Below, in pieces: positions 8,714-16,460 of a DNA stretch of 17,241 nucleotides. Location: contig CBCXVS010000160.1 in assembly GCA_965178525.1 (NCBI GenBank), positions 1 through 17,241 on the forward strand, given 5' to 3'. A model generated the notes under the pieces. That model did not search any database, was not told the origin of the DNA, and saw nothing but the letters and a program-made list of their open reading frames with translations. The translations under genes and the position numbers were made by a program. The first letter of the stretch is position 1. Every line of letters starts with the position of its first letter. The stretch is from CBCXVS01 sp965178525. Lineage in GTDB: Bacteria; Tectomicrobia; Entotheonellia; Entotheonellales; Entotheonellaceae.

Positions 8714-9363
8714 GACGTCCGATCCTTTCTTCTCGTGTCAGAAAAATTTTGATCTGTGCAGTGAGGCATAATAATCCCTGAGGCGCCATGCGACAGGGAA
8801 TGGTCCGGTTTATGCCGGACAGAGGACAGTGTCGTGGTACAGACGATTGGCTAGGGATGGAATGGTATGCTGACATTCTCTCACGTTGGTCTGGGCTGTC
8901 CACGGCATGGGTGCCGCAACACCGGGCTCAGTACACACAAAGTGGAGAGAAAACGACCAGATGGCACTACTTCGCGTCTACACACTGACATCGCTATCCA
9001 TGTCTGGATACTCTCGTCTATAACACCTGTATACGCCATTGTCTAGCGGATATATTACTACCGCGTATGGCTGTAGCGTATCGTAAATATCTTAAGGTGT
9101 ATCTACAAAGAACAGGTGCGAATACAACCGTATGTTCTACACAGTGTGAATAAAATGTTGAGGTGAACTCTGCCATGTACTGCTAGACGTGTCAAGAGAA
9201 AATGTATATCATGCCCGTCCCCTGAGACGGTGTGCCGATGTCCGTCCGTGATGATGAGAGAGCAGACTTGTGTCGCAGCCGCCTTTCTGATAGATATGAA
9301 TCCTTAGGATGCGCACGTGGCATTCCCTCCAGCATGTCCGGCAATAGGTGAAAGGAGATTCAT
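8714..9363. other. 650-base region without a gene
   Basis: This is the common upstream region of the NHL gene (minus) and the NIPSNAP gene (plus). Hairpins visible near the NHL side are TCCCTG/CAGGGA (8775-8780 with 8794-8799), GTCCGG-TTTATG-CCGGAC (8803-8820) and CGGCA-TGGG-TGCCG (8903-8916). The stretch 8990-9200 is visibly richer in A and T than its neighbours. A weak promoter-like pair for NIPSNAP is TTGTGT (9268-9273) and TAGATA (9291-9296) with 17 bases between. A 66-codon frame at 8788-8988 has no recognisable features and I do not call it. Confidence 0.45.
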
Positions 9364-9684
9364 ATGTTTTTTGAATTGCGTCAGTACCGCATGAAACCTG
9401 GGCAGCGCGAGAACTGGGTGGCGTGTATGGACAAGGAGATCATTCCCTTCCAAGTATCGAAAGGGATGGTCATTCTGGGGAGCTTTGTAGGCCAGGAAGA
9501 GGAGGACCTCTACGTCTGGATCCGTCGTTTCGAGAGCGAAGAGGAACGCAAGCGCTTGTACGAAGCGGTCTACGACAGCGACTTTTGGAAAAACGAAATC
9601 GCGCCGAAAGTGCCGGCGATGCTCGATCGTGACGCGATTAAAGTGACCCGCATCGAAGCGACACCGAAGTCGGTGATGCAGTAA
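9364..9684 (+). CDS. NIPSNAP-family protein
   Basis: 106 residues, the usual size of a single-domain bacterial NIPSNAP protein. It begins with the family's typical first strand FFELRQYRMKPGQ, then EIIPFQVSKGMVILGSF, the charged strand EDLYVWIRRFES, and EERKRLYEAVYDSDFWKNEIAP leading to the final strand. This is a ferredoxin-like dimeric alpha-beta barrel fold. Bacterial members are of mostly unknown function and are often found beside small-molecule catabolic genes. AAAGGAG (9351-9357) precedes ATG 9364, a strong ribosome site. The protein is cytoplasmic, with no signal or membrane segment. Downstream it converges on the VOC gene. No operon partner lies on its own strand before the ABC operon at 10465. 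Confidence 0.9.
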   Translation: MFFELRQYRMKPGQRENWVACMDKEIIPFQVSKGMVILGSFVGQEEEDLYVWIRRFESEEERKRLYEAVYDSDFWKNEIAPKVPAMLDRDAIKVTRIEATPKSVMQ

Positions 9685-9687
9685 AAA

Positions 9688-9708
9688 AGCTATCAGCTAT
9701 CAGCTATC
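9688..9708. repeat. heptamer tandem repeat (AGCTATC) x3
   Basis: Three perfect copies of AGCTATC start four bases after the NIPSNAP stop codon. Read on the minus strand the unit is GATAGCT, one base different from the GAGAGCT unit of the plus-strand array at 9815-9856. The two arrays therefore face each other. Confidence 0.85.
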
Positions 9709-9737
9709 AAGGCGGGAACTAGAAGCGTTTCCAGCAT

Positions 9738-9791
9738 CCTCGTGGCCCCTCCCTCTTGATGGGGTCAGGTTAAACCTTAGGAGGCACGAGG
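9738..9791. other. compound hairpin between NIPSNAP and VOC genes
   Basis: CCTCGTG (9738-9744) pairs perfectly with CACGAGG (9785-9791). Immediately inside, CCTCC (9748-9752) pairs with GGAGG (9780-9784), leaving a 3-base bulge. A small third stem AGG/CCT closes a TTAAA loop (9767-9777). There is no T tract, so it is not an obvious intrinsic terminator. It may be a structured repeat element or a transcript-end structure shared by the two convergent genes. I do not recognise a known RNA family. Confidence 0.5.
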
Positions 9792-9814
9792 AGAGGGCAA
9801 GCTGCAAGGTTCTG

Positions 9815-9856
9815 GCTGAGAGCTGAGAGCTGAGAGCTGAGAGCTGAGAGCTGAGA
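9815..9856. repeat. heptamer tandem repeat (GCTGAGA) x6
   Basis: Six perfect, uninterrupted 7-base copies of GCTGAGA (equivalently GAGAGCT), followed by GC. It lies in the convergent gap between the NIPSNAP and VOC genes. Short tandem heptamers of this kind arise by slippage and are known from several large bacterial genomes. A degenerate extra copy GAGAGCT lies at 9885-9891. Confidence 0.95.
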
Positions 9857-9860
9857 GCGC

Positions 9861-9878
9861 CCTTGCTTCCCCGCAAGG
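9861..9878. terminator. small hairpin downstream of VOC gene
   Basis: CCTTGC (9861-9866) and GCAAGG (9873-9878) form a perfect 6-base stem with loop TTCCCC, 12 bases beyond the VOC stop codon. No T tract follows it on the minus strand, so its role as terminator is only possible. Confidence 0.3.
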
Positions 9879-9889
9879 ACGCTTGAGAG

Positions 9890-10291
9890 CTAAGAATTTC
9901 CTTCCCGGTGACATACGGCTTCGAGTATCATGCCGTCGGGGTCTTGCCAAAACGTCGCATAATATCCGGGATGGTATTGCGGAAACTCTTGGGGTGGGTG
10001 CACCACCTCGGAGCCCAGTTCCTGGACTTTGGCGTGTACCGCATGCACGGCATCGCGCGACGGCACGATGAAAGCCAGATGTTGCAGCCCGGTGTGATGG
10101 CGGGAAAAGTGACTCGCTTCGAGTGCCGGATAGAAGAAAATGTACGTGCCGGGTTTCCCTCCGACACGGCGAAAGGCGAATTGATCGGGATCGTTTCGAT
10201 ACAGCTCGAATCCGATCAGGGGCATGAGCTGGTCATAATAGGCTTTTGCCCGCACCAGATCACTCACATTGACGCCGAGATGGCCCAGCAT
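9890..10291 (-). CDS. VOC-family (glyoxalase/bleomycin-resistance fold) protein
   Basis: 133 residues from ATG 10289-10291, which has AAAGGAG at the right distance. An ATG 63 bases upstream (10352-10354) is in frame, but it falls inside the promoter-like element at 10346-10374 and would add a tail foreign to the family. The fold has two beta-alpha-beta-beta-beta modules: residues 1-55 (MLGHLGVNVSDLVRAKAYYD, FYRND region) and 65-128 (HTGLQHLAFIVPSRDAV, FWQDPDGMILEAV). Metal-ligand positions H4, H71 and E124 are kept, so a metal-dependent activity is possible. The substrate is unknown; family members include glyoxalases, ring-cleaving dioxygenases and antibiotic-binding proteins. The length and the DPDGMILEAV motif fit the PhnB/lactoylglutathione-lyase-like group. 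It converges on the NIPSNAP gene. Confidence 0.92.
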   Translation of the reverse strand: MLGHLGVNVSDLVRAKAYYDQLMPLIGFELYRNDPDQFAFRRVGGKPGTYIFFYPALEASHFSRHHTGLQHLAFIVPSRDAVHAVHAKVQELGSEVVHPPQEFPQYHPGYYATFWQDPDGMILEAVCHREGNS

Positions 10292-10345
10292 GATGTGCTC
10301 CTTTCTTTTTGTGCCCACGCGGGGGAATTTTTTTTCGTCTAGCGT

Positions 10346-10374
10346 GTTGTACAATCTTTAGGTATCTTTATCAA
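10346..10374 (-). promoter_or_regulatory. sigma70-type promoter for the VOC gene
   Basis: On the minus strand TTGATA (10374-10369, five of six consensus bases) and TACAAC (10351-10346, four of six) are separated by exactly 17 bases. Transcription would start near 10339, giving a leader of about 48 bases before ATG 10291. This supports the shorter start for the VOC protein. Confidence 0.55.
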
Positions 10375-10464
10375 TGACTAACCTGCCCCTATGACATGAG
10401 CGCCTTGTCGTCTCGTGCTCAACTAACGCATTTATTATTATGCTGTTCGTAGAAGGGTTGCGCC

Positions 10465-11421
10465 TTGATTACCGTGACCGATCTTTCCATGCATTATGGC
10501 TCGGTGGTGGCGTTGCACAAAGCGAATTTTGCGGTGCAGCGTAGCGAAGTGGTCGGCCTCTTAGGCCCGAATGGGGCCGGGAAGTCGACGACCATGAAGA
10601 TTCTCACCACCTATCTGTACCCCACGGCCGGGGTGGCGGCTGTGGGCGGCGAGAGCGTGTTGGATAGCCCGCTCGCCGTGCGTAAACTCATCGGATATTT
10701 GCCCGAAATTCTGCCGTTGTACCCCGATATGGAGGTGCGTTCGTATCTCGATTTCGTGGGGCGGGCGCGTGGCTTGCGTGGCGCCACGTTGAATCAGCGT
10801 CTGGAGTGGGTGGTGCACCGCTGCGGCTTGCAGCCGATGTATCGCAAGCTGGCGCGGGAACTCTCCAAGGGCTACCGGCAGCGGGTGGGGTTGGCCCAGG
10901 CGCTCATTCACGATCCGCAGGTCGTCATCCTCGACGAGCCGACGTCCGGCCTCGATCCGCACCAGATCCTCGAGGTGCGCCAACTCATTCGTGAGCTGGC
11001 GCACGACAAGACCGTGCTCCTCTCCACTCACATTTTGCAAGAGGTGGAAGCGGTGGCGGATCGCATTGTGATTATCAACGCCGGCCGCATTGTCGGTGAC
11101 GGGACGTTACACGAGTTGCAAGAACGCACGCAACGCCATGAGCGGGTGCAGCTTGCGGTGGCGGCGGAGCGTCAGGAGGTCGAAGCGGAGTTGCGCCAAC
11201 TGCCCCAGGTGCAACGTGTCCGGCATACGCACAGCACGGATGGGGTCACGCACTTTGCGATTGACGCCACCCTTGGCGCCCAGCTCGCCCGGCACATTGG
11301 CCAACTCGGTCAGGCCCAAGGCTGGCCGATCGAGACGTTGACGCCGTCTCCCCCCAGTCTGGAGGAGACGTTTCTTGCCTTAACCGAACCGCAGGACGCG
11401 ATGGCGTCCGCTCAAGCATAA
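10465..11421 (+). CDS. ABC transporter ATP-binding protein, GldA-like
   Basis: 318 residues, starting at TTG 10465 with AGAAGGG eight bases upstream. The TTG gives MITVTDLSMHYGS, which aligns with the usual ABC start, while the next GTG (10474) would cut the first strand. Motifs: Walker A GPNGAGKST (34-42), glutamate E81 in YLPE at the Q-loop position (usual for GldA-like ATPases), signature LSKGYRQR (133-140), Walker B VVILDE (153-158), D-loop SGLD, and switch H189. The C-terminal 100 residues form the small extra domain of ABC-2 type exporters, ending PSLEETFLALT. It hydrolyses ATP for the permease encoded 10 bases downstream. A TATTAT at 10433-10438 could be the operon's -10 element, without a clear -35. 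All motifs are intact, in contrast to the broken genes to the left. Confidence 0.95.
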   Translation: MITVTDLSMHYGSVVALHKANFAVQRSEVVGLLGPNGAGKSTTMKILTTYLYPTAGVAAVGGESVLDSPLAVRKLIGYLPEILPLYPDMEVRSYLDFVGRARGLRGATLNQRLEWVVHRCGLQPMYRKLARELSKGYRQRVGLAQALIHDPQVVILDEPTSGLDPHQILEVRQLIRELAHDKTVLLSTHILQEVEAVADRIVIINAGRIVGDGTLHELQERTQRHERVQLAVAAERQEVEAELRQLPQVQRVRHTHSTDGVTHFAIDATLGAQLARHIGQLGQAQGWPIETLTPSPPSLEETFLALTEPQDAMASAQA

Positions 11422-11431
11422 GAGGCACGGT

Positions 11432-13933
11432 ATGAGCAATCTCTGGACGATCTTTCGTCGGGAGCTGGCCGCGTACTATAGCTCGGCTATCGGGTACATC
11501 TTTATGATTGTGTTTCAGGTGTTGAGTGTGGGTCTCTTTATGACCCCATTCTTTACCTTTCTCAACGCCGATATGCGCTCGTTCTTTAGTACGTTGCCCA
11601 TTATTCTGGGCATTTTTTTGCCCGCGGTGACGATGCGGCTCTGGGCTGAGGAACGCAAACAAAATACCTGGGAAATGCTGCTCACCTTCCCTATGCGGCC
11701 ACACGAACTGGTGTTGGGGAAATTTTTGGCCAGCCTAGTGTTTTTCCTCGGCGCGTTAGCCACTACGCTCACCATTCCCATCATGCTCGCTTGGTTGGGC
11801 AACCCGGATCCCGGCCCGATCATCGGCGCCTACCTCGGCACGGTGTTACTGGGGGCCTTTTTCTTGGCCTTGGGGCTCTTTGTCTCGTCGCTGTGCCAGG
11901 ATCAGATTGTGGCATTTGTCGTGACGCTCTTGGCCTGTTTGGCGATTTTTCTGCTGGGGACGGGATTTATCTCGGCCTATATCGATGGCACTTGGCCCGG
12001 GGTGGGAACCTTTTTGGCCCAAGTCGTCGGGATGACTAGCCATTACAACACCTTTGCACGCGGCATCGTGGTCATCGGCGACGTGTTGTACTTTGTCATC
12101 TGGACCGCCGTGTTTCTGTTCCTCAACGGTCTCTTTCTCGAAATTCGCAGCCGGCCGCTGGCGCGTAATACCTTCTTCGGCGCTGTTGCCATCAGCTTGG
12201 CCATCGGCCTCATGGCCAACTGGCTCTTGTCGGGGCAGGCGCTTGGCCGCTTTGATTTGACGCAGGACCGGATCTACACGCTGTCCGATGCCTCGAAAAA
12301 AATCCTGCGTGAGCTGGATGTGCCGGTACAAGTCAAACTCTACATCACCCCGAGCGACAAAATGCCCACGGAGATGCGCCATCTGGAGCGGGATCTCCTG
12401 GATAAGCTCAACGAAATGCGGCTGGCGGGCCGTGGCAAATTGATCGCCCGGGCCATCCATATGGAAACGGCCAATGTCATCGAGCCGCTCGGCGAGCCGC
12501 AGAGCAGCGGCGATGACCCAGACGAATCGATCGAAAAGCGCTTGCTGGATAAGGGCATACGGCCGTTTTCGGTGCAAGCGCTACGCGAGGACGAGGTCGT
12601 CAACAAGCTTGTCTATTCCGCCATTGGCATTGGCTACAAGGACAAAGACGAGGAAATTCTGCCCCGCGTGTTGCCCCAGGATCTCGAAACCCTCGAGTAT
12701 CGCCTGATGAATACGATTTACAAGCTGAGCCGTCCCAACCGTCCCACAGTCGCGATGGTGGCGCCCAAGGATGCGCTCAATATCCCGCCGTACATGCGGC
12801 AGCTCTACCAGCAGATGGGGCGGCCGATTCCGCAGGCGGATGACCCGTACGAAGCGCTGGAGCGCCTCTTGCGGATTGAAAAATACGAGGTGCAGCGGGT
12901 TGACTTGAGCCAAAATTCCGCTCTCCCGGATAACGCCGATACCGTCGTGGTGATCAATCCGCGTGGGCTCAACGCGCGCCAACACTGGGAATTGCAGCGG
13001 GCTTTGCACCAGGGCGCCTCGGTGGTCCTGGCCGTGCAAAAATATCGCTGGAACTATAGCGTCGTGCGAAAATCCGTCTCCGTTACCAAGCAGGATGAGC
13101 GGCCGGAGGTCAATCCCTGGCTCGAGCATTACGGCATCACGGTGGATCCCGCGATTCTCATGGATGTGAATCACCAACCCTTAACCATTCAGCAAGCCGA
13201 CAATCCGCTCGCCTCCCTCTTAGGTGGCGGCGTCACGCTCAATCTCCCCTTGCACATGACCCTCGGGCAGGATTCGATGAATCGCGGCGTGTCGATCACC
13301 AGTCACCTGTCGCCCCTGTTTTATCTCTGGGGAAGTGCGCTGAAGCTGCAGGACGATGTCTTGCAAAAACATCAGTTAGCGCACCAAGTGCTCCTGTCGA
13401 GTACGTCTGGCGCCTGGACCTTGCCAGGTGAAGCGACTCTGACGTCGGCGAGTCTGCAACCCCCGGCGAGCGGACGCCAGCAGTACCCGCTGGCCGTGCT
13501 GGTACGGGGTCAATTTCCCGATACCTTTGCCGCCAAGGAACGGCCGGCCTGGCCACCGCCCGCGCAACATCCCGGCATGCCGCCGGCGCCGCCCCTGGCG
13601 GAGGAAGAGCCGGCGTCAGAGCCCAAGCCGGCTCCTGGACAGCTTCTCGTGATTGGTGGCGCCCAGATGTTCTACCGCAACTTTCTGAGCGGCGGTAATT
13701 TGGATTTCTTCCTCAACAGCATTGATGCCTTGACGTTGGGGGAAGATATCATCAACGTCCGCAGTAAAAAACAGATCAGTCGCGCCATCAGTCGGCCTGC
13801 CCCTGCGGTGCGGCAGCTCTGGAAATTCGTCAACCTGGGGCTAGTGCCTCTGGTGATTGCCGTCCTCGGCATTGGCAGCGGTCTTGTCCGCCGGCGGGCG
13901 CGAACGGCTTATACGGCGCTCCAGGCTGCTTGA
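11432..13933 (+). CDS. fused GldF-like ABC-2 permease and GldG-like auxiliary protein
   Basis: 833 residues; ATG 11432 follows AGAGG, which overlaps the end of the ATPase gene. Residues 1-237 are an ABC-2 permease with six membrane helices (about 21-40, 52-72, 97-120, 130-152, 158-180, 213-236) and the cytoplasmic AEERKQNTWEMLLTFP motif typical of GldF. From about 245 the protein continues as GldG: a helix at 248-266, then RFDLTQDRIYTLSDASKKIL (273-292), then a large extracytoplasmic domain (ABC-transporter auxiliary type, about 290-795) and a final helix at about 800-819 with a basic cytoplasmic tail. A proline- and glutamate-rich stretch (about 703-737) lies before the last helix. In Flavobacterium gldF and gldG are separate genes; here they are one frame with no stop or start between. 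The complex is envelope-located. In gliding bacteria it is needed for motility, but elsewhere its substrate is unknown. Confidence 0.93.
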   Translation: MSNLWTIFRRELAAYYSSAIGYIFMIVFQVLSVGLFMTPFFTFLNADMRSFFSTLPIILGIFLPAVTMRLWAEERKQNTWEMLLTFPMRPHELVLGKFLASLVFFLGALATTLTIPIMLAWLGNPDPGPIIGAYLGTVLLGAFFLALGLFVSSLCQDQIVAFVVTLLACLAIFLLGTGFISAYIDGTWPGVGTFLAQVVGMTSHYNTFARGIVVIGDVLYFVIWTAVFLFLNGLFLEIRSRPLARNTFFGAVAISLAIGLMANWLLSGQALGRFDLTQDRIYTLSDASKKILRELDVPVQVKLYITPSDKMPTEMRHLERDLLDKLNEMRLAGRGKLIARAIHMETANVIEPLGEPQSSGDDPDESIEKRLLDKGIRPFSVQALREDEVVNKLVYSAIGIGYKDKDEEILPRVLPQDLETLEYRLMNTIYKLSRPNRPTVAMVAPKDALNIPPYMRQLYQQMGRPIPQADDPYEALERLLRIEKYEVQRVDLSQNSALPDNADTVVVINPRGLNARQHWELQRALHQGASVVLAVQKYRWNYSVVRKSVSVTKQDERPEVNPWLEHYGITVDPAILMDVNHQPLTIQQADNPLASLLGGGVTLNLPLHMTLGQDSMNRGVSITSHLSPLFYLWGSALKLQDDVLQKHQLAHQVLLSSTSGAWTLPGEATLTSASLQPPASGRQQYPLAVLVRGQFPDTFAAKERPAWPPPAQHPGMPPAPPLAEEEPASEPKPAPGQLLVIGGAQMFYRNFLSGGNLDFFLNSIDALTLGEDIINVRSKKQISRAISRPAPAVRQLWKFVNLGLVPLVIAVLGIGSGLVRRRARTAYTALQAA

Positions 13934-13991
13934 GGGCGCCCGTACGGCGATCTGCCATGATTGAAGTTCCTGGACAAAATTAGCTACCTCG

Positions 13992-14008
13992 TTTTTCCAG
14001 AGGAAAAA
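13992..14008. other. A/T-rich hairpin within the ABC operon
   Basis: TTTTTCC-AGA-GGAAAAA is a perfect 7-base stem in the 127-base gap between the GldFG and DUF4340 genes. The gap starts with the palindrome GGGCGCCC (13934-13941) and is much richer in A and T than the flanking genes. It may attenuate or process the transcript, or mark an internal promoter (TATGAATTTAAT follows at 14009-14020). Confidence 0.4.
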
Positions 14009-14060
14009 TATGAATTTAATTCTGTTCGGGCACTTATAGAAGCGGAGAGGAAGAGGAACG

Positions 14061-15716
14061 ATGCGTGCCAAACGCTTACTGCTCCTGGTGGGCATATTGA
14101 TTGTCTTGATCGTCGCGGTCGTCGTGGTGAAACGTCGACCGCCTCCGACGCGCCTGGCAGAGGAGGTGGGGTTTAAACGCCTGCTTCCGGAGTCGTTTGC
14201 CGCTGACGCCATCCACGGTATCGATCTCTACCAGGGCGACAAAACGGAGCAAGCCGTGCGTCTACGGCGGCGTGATGACGCCTGGGTGGTCGCCAGCCAT
14301 TACGATGCGCCGGTCAAAACGGACAAAATCATCCAATTGCTCGACGGCGTCAGGACGCTTGAAGGCGAGTTGCGTGCTGACCAGGCCGATTTCCACGGGG
14401 ATTTTCGCCTTGAAGACGGGCAGGCATTGCATGTGCTGCTCTACACGGCCGATGAGATGGAAAAGCCGTCGGCGCATGTCCTGGCCGGCAAGAGCGGAGG
14501 CCGCACGAGTTTTATGCGAGTTGCAGATGCGGCGCAGGTCTACAGCGTCAATTTGAACCTGAGAAATGAAGCCGGCTTGTATGGTGATGAGACGGATAAA
14601 ATACCGGAAGCGAAGCCGTGGTTAAATTTGCAACTGCACGATATTCCCAAGGACCGGATTACGGCTGTCGACTTGCAGATGCCGGCGCGGCGTTTTCGCT
14701 TGACGAAACCTCAACCCGAGGCGCCCGAAACCGCCGAGGTATCCGCCGCAGAACCGACGGGCGAGCCAAAGACTACACCCAAGCCTGTACCGCAGTGGAC
14801 CCTGGAGGAACCACAAGTGGCGTATGCTGTCAAACAGGGCGCCGTTGACGGTCTCGTTTCCACCTTGCGCACCCTGCGGGGCGACGATGTGGTGGCGCCG
14901 GACAAGGTGGTGGAATACGGTCTTGACACGCCGCCCTATCGCGCCGTGTTGACTGTCCAAGAGGAGAAAGAGGCGCGTGACGTGACCGTAGCCGTCGGCA
15001 AAGAAGTTCCAGAGCAGGACGGCAAACGCTATGTTCGCCTGGGCCAGGACGGTCCGATCTACGTGTTGCCCAAATGGTCCTTCAACCAGATATTTCCGAC
15101 GTTGGGTACCGTGCTGACCCTGGATATACTCCGCGTGCCCCCCGATGATGTGATCCAACTGACCTGGCAGCAAGAGGGGCAGGAGTGGACATTAGAGCGC
15201 CAGGCGGCTGCGGCTGCAACAGCCGGAGAGGAGAAAGCCGGAGAGGAGAAAGCCGGAGAGGAGAAAGCCGGAGAGGAGAAAGCCGGAGAGGAGAAAGCTG
15301 AAGGGGAACCGGAAAAGGCAACACCAACCTGGCGACTTGTCCAAGCTGCGGAGACGGCCGTCGATACGGCGGCGGTCACATCCCTACTCAACATGACCCA
15401 AGATCTCATGGCGGACGATTGGTTTGCCCAGATTGAGGAGCCGACCGGCCTTGAGGCGCCTTCTTTGTCACTGGTGCTGACCCAAGAAAACGGTACCCGT
15501 CATCACGTGACATTCGGCAACACACATGGGAAGGACGAGGATCGTTATACCAGCCGTGCAGGAAGCGCGGGAACGTTCGTCGTATCAAAATCGACCTACA
15601 CGTCGCTGACCGAAGCACTGGCTAAATTGCGTCCTGCTCCTCCCGCTGCGTCAGACGCTTCATCCTCTACAGCGCCGGGATCCTCTGCGGCAGCGGCTGC
15701 CCCGAAGCAGCCGTAA
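14061..15716 (+). CDS. DUF4340 domain protein, partner of the GldA-GldFG transporter
   Basis: 551 residues, starting at ATG 14061 after AGAGGA. One N-terminal membrane helix (about 5-23, LLLLVGILIVLIVAVVVV) anchors the protein, and the rest is outside the cytoplasm. Residues about 60-380 are the repeated beta-sandwich-like DUF4340 region: WVVASHYDAPVKTDKIIQLL, TSFMRVADAAQVYSV, WLNLQLHDIPKDRITAVDL, YGLDTPPYRAVLTV and YVRLGQDGPIYVLPKW. DUF4340 genes commonly follow gldA-gldFG-type genes, and this spacing and strand fit that operon. The domain pattern recurs after a low-complexity insert (388-412, five AGEEK units), with WRLVQAAETAVDTAAV, then LEAPSLSLVLTQENGTRHHV, SRAGSAGTFVVSKS and a Ser/Ala-rich tail. 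Function is unknown; a structural or regulatory subunit of the transporter is the likely role. Confidence 0.9.
   Translation: MRAKRLLLLVGILIVLIVAVVVVKRRPPPTRLAEEVGFKRLLPESFAADAIHGIDLYQGDKTEQAVRLRRRDDAWVVASHYDAPVKTDKIIQLLDGVRTLEGELRADQADFHGDFRLEDGQALHVLLYTADEMEKPSAHVLAGKSGGRTSFMRVADAAQVYSVNLNLRNEAGLYGDETDKIPEAKPWLNLQLHDIPKDRITAVDLQMPARRFRLTKPQPEAPETAEVSAAEPTGEPKTTPKPVPQWTLEEPQVAYAVKQGAVDGLVSTLRTLRGDDVVAPDKVVEYGLDTPPYRAVLTVQEEKEARDVTVAVGKEVPEQDGKRYVRLGQDGPIYVLPKWSFNQIFPTLGTVLTLDILRVPPDDVIQLTWQQEGQEWTLERQAAAAATAGEEKAGEEKAGEEKAGEEKAGEEKAEGEPEKATPTWRLVQAAETAVDTAAVTSLLNMTQDLMADDWFAQIEEPTGLEAPSLSLVLTQENGTRHHVTFGNTHGKDEDRYTSRAGSAGTFVVSKSTYTSLTEALAKLRPAPPAASDASSSTAPGSSAAAAAPKQP
15222..15296 (+). repeat. 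15-base in-frame tandem repeat x5 (AGEEK units)
   Basis: Five identical copies of GCCGGAGAGGAGAAA inside the DUF4340 gene, followed by a degenerate copy starting GCTGAAGGGGAA. The unit is a multiple of three, so copy-number change keeps the frame. It encodes a charged, glutamate- and lysine-rich linker (residues 388-412). Confidence 0.97.
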
Positions 15717-15806
15717 ACGTGAACGGTCCTGTCAGGGTGCTTGTGACGGGTGCATGCGCTACGCCGATGTGTCCACCGGCCCTACAAGGCGCTTCGTGCA
15801 TGTACC

Positions 15807-16355
15807 CTATGCGCGGCCCACTCCCCGCTTGTGCCACACCTCGGTCAGGACCAGCCTCGGCAGCATCAGGAGTATCTCAAACCCTAGCACCATCAGATTC
15901 TCAAGAGTGAACAGACTGATGAGAAATCCTAGGCTTGACACCTCGGTCCAGGATAAGCCTGGGAAGATACCGCTAGGCGTTAGGTAGCGAGTCGTATCAA
16001 GCGGCCACAATAAGGGGAGTGCGCGTTCCTGACCCAAAAAATCCAGCAGCACGTGGGAGACATAGAGTCCGAAAAAGAGAAAACCGTGCTTCCATCGCAC
16101 GGCCCGTTGGTGGCTGATAGCACACAAGCGGCATATGAGTGCAAAGATCAGGGCACATCCCAGACTATTCCCTACCGTGTCATGATGATACCGCATCGGA
16201 TCATCGAGCAAGACGCCCAAGATGACGTCCATATCCGGCGCATTGGCCGCGGCCATATAGGCGAGCGCAGGCGGCCAGCGCTGTTCCTCACCCCGGCGTA
16301 CCGTGAGGCGATAGATGAGATAACCCATGAGCGAGTGACCAACGGGTGATGGCAT
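15807..16355 (-). CDS. YdjM/DUF457-type membrane-bound metal-dependent hydrolase family protein
   Basis: 182 residues with ATG at 16353-16355. The upstream bases are GC-rich with no good ribosome site, so the start is set by the family's usual MPSPVGHSLMG opening. Conserved polar positions lie in membrane helices: H7, N38-A-P-D41-M-D43, H57-H58-D59 (in place of the usual RGxTHS motif) and H101-x-x-x-D105. These are the presumed metal ligands of the DUF457/YdjM family. About four to five hydrophobic segments are visible (about 30-50, 63-81, 90-108, 140-165). In Escherichia coli YdjM is an SOS-regulated inner membrane protein; I see no clear LexA box here. It lies 105 bases downstream of the PilZ gene on the same strand and converges on the DUF4340 gene, 90 bases apart, with no visible terminator between. 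Confidence 0.82.
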   Translation of the reverse strand: MPSPVGHSLMGYLIYRLTVRRGEEQRWPPALAYMAAANAPDMDVILGVLLDDPMRYHHDTVGNSLGCALIFALICRLCAISHQRAVRWKHGFLFFGLYVSHVLLDFLGQERALPLLWPLDTTRYLTPSGIFPGLSWTEVSSLGFLISLFTLENLMVLGFEILLMLPRLVLTEVWHKRGVGRA

Positions 16356-16460
16356 GGGGCGGTGTCTTTTCCACTCTGGTGAGATATCGGAGAACGCGTT
16401 GCTTCGGTGTGAATAGACGTATGAGATTTTATCTGATGGCCGACTCCGATTGCAGCCTCT

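Noticed and set aside
8788..8988. 66-codon plus-strand open frame in the long gap
   Set aside because: It runs through a perfect hairpin, has only a poorly spaced GAGG before its ATG and shows no domain or compositional sign of coding.
9738..9791. TPP riboswitch, suggested by the GGTTAAACC stretch
   Set aside because: The conserved CTGAGA and ACC-CTGAT cores and spacing are not present on either strand, and it lies downstream of both neighbouring genes.
9815..9856. CRISPR-like or direct-repeat array
   Set aside because: The copies are contiguous 7-base units with no spacers, so it is a simple tandem repeat.
10292..10354. 21-residue N-terminal extension of the VOC protein
   Set aside because: It overlaps a good -10 element, lies upstream of the expected transcript start, and a strong ribosome site serves the ATG at 10291.
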